64,000 bases of DNA from Mucilaginibacter sp. KACC 22773 (GTDB lineage: Bacteria; Bacteroidota; Bacteroidia; Sphingobacteriales; Sphingobacteriaceae), in NCBI RefSeq assembly GCF_028736215.1, contig NZ_CP117883.1:7378001-7442000 (forward strand), read 5' to 3'. Positions 58,614 through 64,000 of this stretch are shown in pieces. Position 1 is the first letter of the stretch, and each line of letters begins with the position of its first letter. The notes below the pieces were generated by a model. That model ran no database searches and was not told the DNA's origin. It was given only the letters and a program-made list of their open reading frames with translations. The position numbers were made by a program, and so were the translations under genes.

Positions 58614-59644
58614 AGCATCTCGGTAGTGAACTGTTTCAGAAAGCGCACATCATTTTCAGAAAATAAACGCAGATCGCGGATAACATATTTGAGGTTGGCA
58701 ATTCGTTCCATGCCCATACCAAACGCAAAACCGGTAAATTTCTTACTATCAATACCGCAATTTTCCAAAACATTAGGGTCAACCATACCGCAGCCCAAAA
58801 TCTCTACCCAACCACTGTATTTACACATATTACAGCCAGATCCTTTGCATATGGTACAGGATATATCCATTTCGGCAGATGGCTCGGTGAACGGGAAGTA
58901 TGATGGCCGGAACCTTACCTGGGTACCCTCGCCGTAAAGCTCCTGTACAAAGTGATAAAGTGTTTGCTTTAAATCGGCAAATGATACGTTTTCATCAACA
59001 TATAACCCCTCTACCTGGTGAAAAAAGCAATGCGCACGGGCAGATATTGCTTCGTTACGGTAAACGCGACCCGGCATTATAGCGCGGAACGGCGGCTTGC
59101 CGTGCTCCATCATCCTAACCTGTACCGATGATGTATGGGTACGCAAAGCGATATCATCTTTGCCACTGTTCTTTTTAATAAAAAAGGTGTCCTGCATATC
59201 GCGGGCCGGGTGTTCTTCGGGAAAGTTTAACGCTGAAAAGTTATGCCAGTCATCTTCAATCTCGGGTCCCTCGGCAACAACAAAGCCAAGGCGTTTAAAA
59301 ATATCAATGATCTCGTTACGTACTAACGACAACGGATGACGTGAGCCGACGGTAAAGCCATCGCCAGGCAACGTTAAATCGATATCTGAATCTTTAGCTT
59401 GTGGCCCTGCTTCAATACTCTCTTTTAACTCCGCGTATTTTGATTCGGCCAGTTGCTTAAACTGGTTAAGTACTTTACCAAAAGTGCGTTTCTCTTCGGG
59501 GCCAACGGTTTTAAATTCTTCAAAAAGATCTTTGATAATTCCCTTGGTACCTAAAAATTTTATGCGGAACGCCTCCAGTTCATCGGCCTTGGCAGAAGCA
59601 AAGGCTTTAATTTCGGCGGCGTATTGGTCTATTTTATTTTGCAT
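58610..59644 (-). CDS. pheS: Phenylalanine-tRNA ligase alpha subunit
   Basis: 344 residues, the usual length. N-terminal coiled coil (about 1-90) for tRNA binding, then the class II core with FRAIMPGRVYRNEAISARAHCFFHQVEG split as MPGRVYRNEAIS and HCFFHQVEGLYVD (motif 2). Motif 3, GFAFGMGMERIANLKY, is near the C-terminus. It joins phenylalanine to tRNA-Phe together with PheT, which is not in the window. Its ATG shares one base with the stop of the upstream PIN toxin gene. Confidence 0.95.
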   Translation of the reverse strand: MQNKIDQYAAEIKAFASAKADELEAFRIKFLGTKGIIKDLFEEFKTVGPEEKRTFGKVLNQFKQLAESKYAELKESIEAGPQAKDSDIDLTLPGDGFTVGSRHPLSLVRNEIIDIFKRLGFVVAEGPEIEDDWHNFSALNFPEEHPARDMQDTFFIKKNSGKDDIALRTHTSSVQVRMMEHGKPPFRAIMPGRVYRNEAISARAHCFFHQVEGLYVDENVSFADLKQTLYHFVQELYGEGTQVRFRPSYFPFTEPSAEMDISCTICKGSGCNMCKYSGWVEILGCGMVDPNVLENCGIDSKKFTGFAFGMGMERIANLKYVIRDLRLFSENDVRFLKQFTTEML

Positions 59645-60060
59645 TATAGTGTTCTTAAAAATTGGTCGGCTGTTAAAACCGGGATCAAGGAGTTCTTATA
59701 GTCTTTTATATTACGGGTGATAATTAAATCACAGTTACTCTTCTTAGCAATAAAACATTGAATCGCGTCTTCAAAATCGACAATGTTACTTGCTAAAGCA
59801 AAATCTATAGCATCTTTTTCAAATGGCAATATATCGATTGATCCGGCTAATTTCTTTATGCTTTCTTTAGTTGTAGATATGCCTATCTGCTTTCTTAATA
59901 TATAATTTATGTTTGCAATTACCAACGACGATGTTTTCAATTCGAGTTTTCTTTTTTCACTCTCAATTAACAAAATTTGAGTGTAAAAGAAAAACGACTC
60001 CCTTTTTAAAAACATATCCAATAAAACATCACTATCTAAGAATAGGCGTTTATAGATCAT
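59644..60060 (-). CDS. PIN-domain protein, probable toxin
   Basis: 138 residues. FLDSDVLLDMFLKRE at the N-terminus supplies the first PIN acid (Asp9 or Asp11). SLVIANINYILRK takes the place of the second conserved element, where the usual acidic residue is not clear. NIVDFEDAIQCFIA and ITRNIKDY give the later acids. The family cuts RNA. The upstream gene is its likely antitoxin (11-bp overlap). The stop codon is followed at once by pheS (TAATG). Confidence 0.8.
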   Translation of the reverse strand: MIYKRLFLDSDVLLDMFLKRESFFFYTQILLIESEKRKLELKTSSLVIANINYILRKQIGISTTKESIKKLAGSIDILPFEKDAIDFALASNIVDFEDAIQCFIAKKSNCDLIITRNIKDYKNSLIPVLTADQFLRTL

Positions 60061-60334
60061 ATTTTTCTTTAAAATATTCGTACTTCATATCCTTGTAATC
60101 CATGTCCTCGGGATATTTTCCTTTTAAAATACCCGTTAAACTTTGAATCCACTCGGGGATTTCTGTGTTTTTGTATTTTTCTATTAAAGGGTCTTCTTTT
60201 TTTTCTTGTTCCTCTATTTTATCAAAATATTCCTGCACCAACTTAGAAACACTTGTATGCTTGCGTTTCGCATATTCTTTTATGCGGGGCACAGAATCTG
60301 ATTTAACACTCAAGGTTAGCTTTGTACTTTCCAT
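60050..60334 (-). CDS. Antitoxin of the PIN toxin (DUF6364-like)
   Basis: 94 residues from the ATG at 60334; the in-frame ATG at 60373 lies upstream of the promoter box. MESTKLTLSVKSDSVPRIKEYAKRKHTSVSKLVQEYF is a ribbon-helix-helix type start; the pieces are TKLTLSVKSDSV and KHTSVSKLVQEYFD. The charged C-terminus (about 55-94, EIPEWIQSLTGILKG) would wrap the toxin. It overlaps the toxin gene by 11 bp. Confidence 0.75.
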   Translation of the reverse strand: MESTKLTLSVKSDSVPRIKEYAKRKHTSVSKLVQEYFDKIEEQEKKEDPLIEKYKNTEIPEWIQSLTGILKGKYPEDMDYKDMKYEYFKEKYDL

Positions 60335-60353
60335 AACAAGCCATTTATACGTA

Positions 60354-60361
60354 CAAATATA
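60354..60361 (-). promoter_or_regulatory. -7 box of the antitoxin-toxin-pheS chain
   Basis: TATATTTG on the minus strand, about 20 bp before the antitoxin ATG. No properly spaced TTG is seen. It is the nearest recognisable promoter for pheS. Confidence 0.4.
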
Positions 60362-60376
60362 AAAAATCTGCACGTA

Positions 60377-61567
60377 TTATTTAATCACTCCCAACTCCTT
60401 GCCCACCTTGGTAAATGCAGCAATAGCCTTATCCAAATGATGCATATCATGCGCAGCAGAAATCTGCACCCGGATACGAGCCTTGCCTTGCGGAACCACC
60501 GGGTAATAAAAGCCTATCACATAAATCCCCTCTTCCAGCATTTTGGCGGCAAACTCCTGTGCCAACTTGGCTTCGTAAAGCATAACCGGTACAATGGGGT
60601 GTACGCCCGGTTTAATGTCAAAACCGGCTTCGGTCATTTTTTGACGGAAGTATTGCGTGTTGTTTTCCAGCTTGTCGCGTAGCTGGGTAGTTTCGCTCAA
60701 CATATCCAAAACCGCTATTGAAGCGCCGGTAATAGCAGGCGCCAATGTGTTTGAAAACAGGTATGGGCGCGAGCGCTGGCGCAACATATCAATAATCTCT
60801 TTACGTCCCGATGTAAAACCGCCGGATGCACCACCCAAAGCTTTACCCAAAGTACCCGTAATAATATCTATTTTACCCATTACCTGGTGGTGTTCGTGCG
60901 TACCGCGACCGGTTTTTCCCATAAAACCGCTGCAATGGCTTTCGTCAATCATTACCAAAGCATTGTATTGTTCGGCCAGGGCACAAATTTTATCAAGCTG
61001 TGCAATGGTCCCATCCATGCTGAATGCACCATCGGTTACAATAATACGATGACGGCAGCTTTCGGTGGACTTCAGCTTTTCTTCCAGGTCGGCCATGTCG
61101 TCATGCTTATAACGCTGACGCTGGGCCTTGCAAAGGCGGACACCATCGATGATAGATGCATGGTTCAACTCGTCGGATATAATAGCATCCTGCTCATTAA
61201 ACAATGGCTCAAAAACACCGCCGTTGGCGTCAAACGCCGCGGCATATAAGATGGTATCTTCGGTGCCTAAAAATTCGGCTATCTTTTTTTCAAGTTCTTT
61301 ATGAATATCCTGGGTACCGCAAATAAACCGTACAGATGATAAACCGTAACCATGTGTATCCATTGTATCCTTAGCCGCCTGGATAACTTTAGCGTTACCG
61401 GATAAACCAAGATAATTGTTGGCACAAAAGTTTATTACTTCCTGCCCGCCCTGTACGGTAATATCCGCACCCTGCGGCGATGTAATAATCCGTTCTTTTT
61501 TATATAAGCCTGCATTTTCAATAGCTTCCAATTCCTGCTGTAAAACCGGTTGTAATGTATTGTACAT
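60377..61567 (-). CDS. kbl: Glycine C-acetyltransferase (2-amino-3-ketobutyrate CoA ligase)
   Basis: 396 residues, the family length. PLP fold type I: lysine in ITGTLGKALGGASGG (near 242), aspartate in MIDESHCSGFMG, and NFCANNYLGLSG with YGLSSVRFICGTQDIHKELE near the N-terminus. The enzyme splits 2-amino-3-ketobutyrate with CoA to glycine and acetyl-CoA in threonine breakdown. No tdh gene is adjacent. The -7 box TAATTTTG lies at 61590-61597. Confidence 0.92.
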   Translation of the reverse strand: MYNTLQPVLQQELEAIENAGLYKKERIITSPQGADITVQGGQEVINFCANNYLGLSGNAKVIQAAKDTMDTHGYGLSSVRFICGTQDIHKELEKKIAEFLGTEDTILYAAAFDANGGVFEPLFNEQDAIISDELNHASIIDGVRLCKAQRQRYKHDDMADLEEKLKSTESCRHRIIVTDGAFSMDGTIAQLDKICALAEQYNALVMIDESHCSGFMGKTGRGTHEHHQVMGKIDIITGTLGKALGGASGGFTSGRKEIIDMLRQRSRPYLFSNTLAPAITGASIAVLDMLSETTQLRDKLENNTQYFRQKMTEAGFDIKPGVHPIVPVMLYEAKLAQEFAAKMLEEGIYVIGFYYPVVPQGKARIRVQISAAHDMHHLDKAIAAFTKVGKELGVIK

Positions 61568-61589
61568 AGTAGTTGATGGTTAAAGGCTG

Positions 61590-61597
61590 CAAAATTA
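61590..61597 (-). promoter_or_regulatory. -7 box of kbl
   Basis: TAATTTTG followed by CAGCC; predicted leader about 20 nt. The nearest TTG upstream is 25 bp away, slightly too far. Confidence 0.4.
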
Positions 61598-61699
61598 AGC
61601 AATAACAGTCATTTGACGGGGCCAACATCGGTTTTAATTATTTATTAAGTGTAAAACAAAACATTTCAACGGTTAACGGTATTTGATTGTTGATAGACT

Positions 61700-64000
61700 A
61701 TGAGAATACACTTACTATTGATTTTTACTGTTTTATGTGCCGTTACAGCGTCGGCACAGCAGTATGTTTTGTCGGGCAGGATCACCAACTCCAAAAGCGA
61801 AGTAATTCCTTTTACATCGGTGTATATCCGCAACTCTACTTATGGCACCACAGCCAATGAAAACGGATTATATGAGTTTAAGCTTGCTCCCGGCATCTAT
61901 AATTTAACTTATCGCTTTGTTGGATTTAACGAAAAGACGATTAGCGTAACCATAGCCGATCATGACGAAACCCTAAACGTACAATTAGACGATGAGGTTT
62001 TCGGTACCGAACGGGTAGCTGCCATATACCGCAAAAATCACGATGTTGCCGATACCATCATGAAACAGGTTATCAAAAAACGAAAATATTACCTGGATGA
62101 AGCTACTTCATATTCCTGTGCAGTTTATATTAAAGGAGTTCAAAAACTATTGAGCGCCCCAAAATCATTATTATCAAAAGAGGTTATCCGTACGCTCGAT
62201 CTCGATTCGATGGGCCGCGGTATTCTTTACCAGCAGGAATCGCTATCCAACTATAACTTTCAATCGCCCGATAAAATCAGGGAAGTTACCATTGCCAACA
62301 GAATAGCGGGTATAAACACAGCTTTCAGCTACAATAAGGCATCTGATTTACAGGTAAATTTTTACAAAAATGTATTCAGCATTAATGGCTTAAGCGCCCG
62401 TGGCTTTGTATCGCCCCTGGCATCCAATGCGTTAACATTTTACAGGTATAAGTTACTTGGTGTATCTAACGAAAATGGCCGGGTGATAAATAAAATTCAG
62501 GTTATTCCGCGCCGCGCCCACGGCCAGTATTTTCAGGGTGATATTTATATAGTAGATGGCGAATGGCGGTTGTATAGTGCCGATTTGTACCTGACAAAAG
62601 GCGTAAATAACCTTAACCTGGTAGATACCTTAAAAATTACCCAGCAATATGTAGCTATAACCGATAGTATCTGGATGCCGGCGGCGGTACAATATAATTT
62701 TAAAGGGCAGGTGTTTGGTTTTAAGTTTGGCGGTTATTATGAGGCGATATACAACAACTATAAAGTTAACCCCACCTTTCCTGATCACTTTTTTACCGGC
62801 GAAGTGCTAAATGTGGATACTGTTGCAAATGCTAAAAATGCCGAATACTGGGCATCTGTGCGACCGGTTCCGTTAACACCAAGGGAAGCGCGGGATTATC
62901 AGAAAAAAGATAGCATAGCAGCACATAAGCAAACCAAACAATACCTGGATACGTTGCAACATACCAAAAACCATATTAACTACCCCGGTTATTTGATATT
63001 TGGATATTATGCAAGCAGCCGCAATAATAAAGACTCGCTGTGGGTATATCCGTTTATACAAACATTTTATTACAACACAGTAGAGGGTTTTGGCATAAAC
63101 GCCAAGGTTAGGTATACCAAAAAAATTGACGATTTCCATTCCTTTAGTATAACGCCTGCCCTGCGCTATGGCTTTTCAAACAAAGTTTTTAGCGCCAATA
63201 TTTATTCCGATTATAAAAATGACCCGTTCCATAACGCTAAATTCTTTACCGGCTTTGGCAGCGATGTGCTGGACCTGAATAACGTAGGGACACGATCGCT
63301 GTACTTCAATACATTAAGCACCTTACTGAGCGAGAATAACTATGTAAAATATTATCGCACTCATTACGGATTGTTCGGCTACCAGCGAGAGGTGACCAAT
63401 GGTGTATTACTATCGGGCAGCTTATCATACGCCAGCCGTAGCCAGCTTTACAACACATCGTACTCACATATAAAAGATGTTAAAAACAGGGAGTTTACAT
63501 CAAATAATCCGCTGGCCCCAGCGGGCGCACCAGCCGATGATCATTCTTTTTTATTTCCTGAAAACCAGGCTTTGACCTTTGCGACTTCGGCCACTTTCAC
63601 ATTTGACCAGGAGTATGTAACCAGGCCAACCGGCAAGTTTAACCTGCCATCAAAATATCCTACTTTAACGTTAAACTACCGCAAGGGTATAAATAATTTA
63701 TTAGGCTCCGATGTTAATTATGATTTTACATCCGTTGATGTATCGCAGTATAAGATACGGGTGGGACTAACAGGCTTTTCTTCTTTTAAATTAACTGCAG
63801 GCGGTTTTTTTAATGATAAAACCCTGTACTACATGGATTACAACCACTTTTTAGGTAACCAGGGAACTACCTTCGATCCTACTTATGTAGGCAGTTTTCA
63901 CTTTTTACCTTTTTATACTTACAGTACTAACGGCGCTTTCCTTGAAGCCCACTTCCAGCACAATTTTGCCGGTTCAATCTTCGATAAGATCCCACTGCTC
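61700..64000 (+). CDS. DUF5686 family protein with carboxypeptidase-like regulatory domain (partial)
   Basis: The frame is open from the ATG at 61700 to the right edge (767 codons) and continues beyond it. A signal peptide (MRIHLLLIFTVLCAVTASAQ) is followed by a CarboxypepD_reg-like beta-sandwich (about 22-100: LSGRITNSKSEVIPFTSVYI, GTTANENGLYEFKLAPG). A long region follows with alternating strands of an outer-membrane barrel (ALRYGFSNKVFSANIYSDY, GLFGYQREVTNGVLLSG, TFTFDQEYVTRPTGKFN), which is the DUF5686 layout. It is probably an outer-membrane protein without a plug. Function unknown. Not a full SusC, since no TonB plug is seen. Confidence 0.85.
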   Translation, partial: MRIHLLLIFTVLCAVTASAQQYVLSGRITNSKSEVIPFTSVYIRNSTYGTTANENGLYEFKLAPGIYNLTYRFVGFNEKTISVTIADHDETLNVQLDDEVFGTERVAAIYRKNHDVADTIMKQVIKKRKYYLDEATSYSCAVYIKGVQKLLSAPKSLLSKEVIRTLDLDSMGRGILYQQESLSNYNFQSPDKIREVTIANRIAGINTAFSYNKASDLQVNFYKNVFSINGLSARGFVSPLASNALTFYRYKLLGVSNENGRVINKIQVIPRRAHGQYFQGDIYIVDGEWRLYSADLYLTKGVNNLNLVDTLKITQQYVAITDSIWMPAAVQYNFKGQVFGFKFGGYYEAIYNNYKVNPTFPDHFFTGEVLNVDTVANAKNAEYWASVRPVPLTPREARDYQKKDSIAAHKQTKQYLDTLQHTKNHINYPGYLIFGYYASSRNNKDSLWVYPFIQTFYYNTVEGFGINAKVRYTKKIDDFHSFSITPALRYGFSNKVFSANIYSDYKNDPFHNAKFFTGFGSDVLDLNNVGTRSLYFNTLSTLLSENNYVKYYRTHYGLFGYQREVTNGVLLSGSLSYASRSQLYNTSYSHIKDVKNREFTSNNPLAPAGAPADDHSFLFPENQALTFATSATFTFDQEYVTRPTGKFNLPSKYPTLTLNYRKGINNLLGSDVNYDFTSVDVSQYKIRVGLTGFSSFKLTAGGFFNDKTLYYMDYNHFLGNQGTTFDPTYVGSFHFLPFYTYSTNGAFLEAHFQHNFAGSIFDKIPLL

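Noticed and set aside
1..64000. tRNA, rRNA, tmRNA or riboswitch
   Set aside because: I scanned the gene-free spacers by eye for tRNA-like T-loop and cloverleaf sequence and found none. A covariance-model search would be needed to exclude small RNAs.
61700..64000. SusC-type TonB-dependent receptor
   Set aside because: It shares the carboxypeptidase-like N-terminal domain but has no TonB-plug motifs; the DUF5686 layout fits better.

Overview
The window looks like chromosomal DNA of a Bacteroidota bacterium, most likely family Sphingobacteriaceae (Mucilaginibacter- or Pedobacter-like). The gene families support this: bifunctional Fkp, a GH97 glycosidase, a FISUMP lipoprotein, a DUF5686 protein, DUF3127, a CreD homologue and an RprXY-like two-component pair. 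So do the promoters: many starts are preceded by the Bacteroidota signature TAnnTTTG, several with a TTG 18-22 bp upstream. The genus is inferred from gene style, not from a marker gene. No rRNA, tRNA or CRISPR was found.

Layout. 0.1-5.1 kb: SIMPL protein, DUF4097 beta-helix protein and Fkp (GDP-fucose salvage). 5.2-8.8 kb: an anion-transport-like cluster (ClC channel with CBS domains, small membrane protein, Crp/Fnr regulator with N-terminal cysteines, HPP protein) around a perfect 48-bp palindrome. 8.9-24.7 kb: GH97, SNF2 helicase, Prc protease, TPR protein, two-component system, DUF3127 protein, THUMP methyltransferase, CysM, EthD-like protein. 24.9-29.3 kb: accessory DNA with a VapBC-like pair whose toxin has no standard start codon, a FISUMP lipoprotein, two copies of a 255-bp MITE-like element and a truncated IS4-type transposase. 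29.8-33.6 kb: five tightly packed genes of unknown function with C-rich codon use, closed by a long bidirectional terminator. They encode a cysteine-ended protein, an inner-membrane protein, a secreted barrel-like protein, an Ig-like protein and a lipoprotein. This is the best candidate for an undescribed system.

33.8-61.6 kb: mostly housekeeping and peptide metabolism: M13 peptidase, aminopeptidase P, carotenoid-type desaturase, dipeptide epimerase, rhomboid and M14 peptidase operon, MmcQ/YjbR protein, PepT, GNAT, DinB, PDH E2 and E1-alpha, NlpC/P60 and CapA, PyrR-like protein, RlmD, a 35-residue ORF with its own promoter, CreD, and a chain antitoxin-PIN toxin-pheS-Rieske-like lipoprotein-TetR, then kbl. 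A DUF5686 protein runs off the right edge at 64 kb.

A feature across the whole window is that many intergenic spacers carry their own short degenerate repeated word, usually placed as inverted copies at the two ends of the spacer. The word differs from spacer to spacer.
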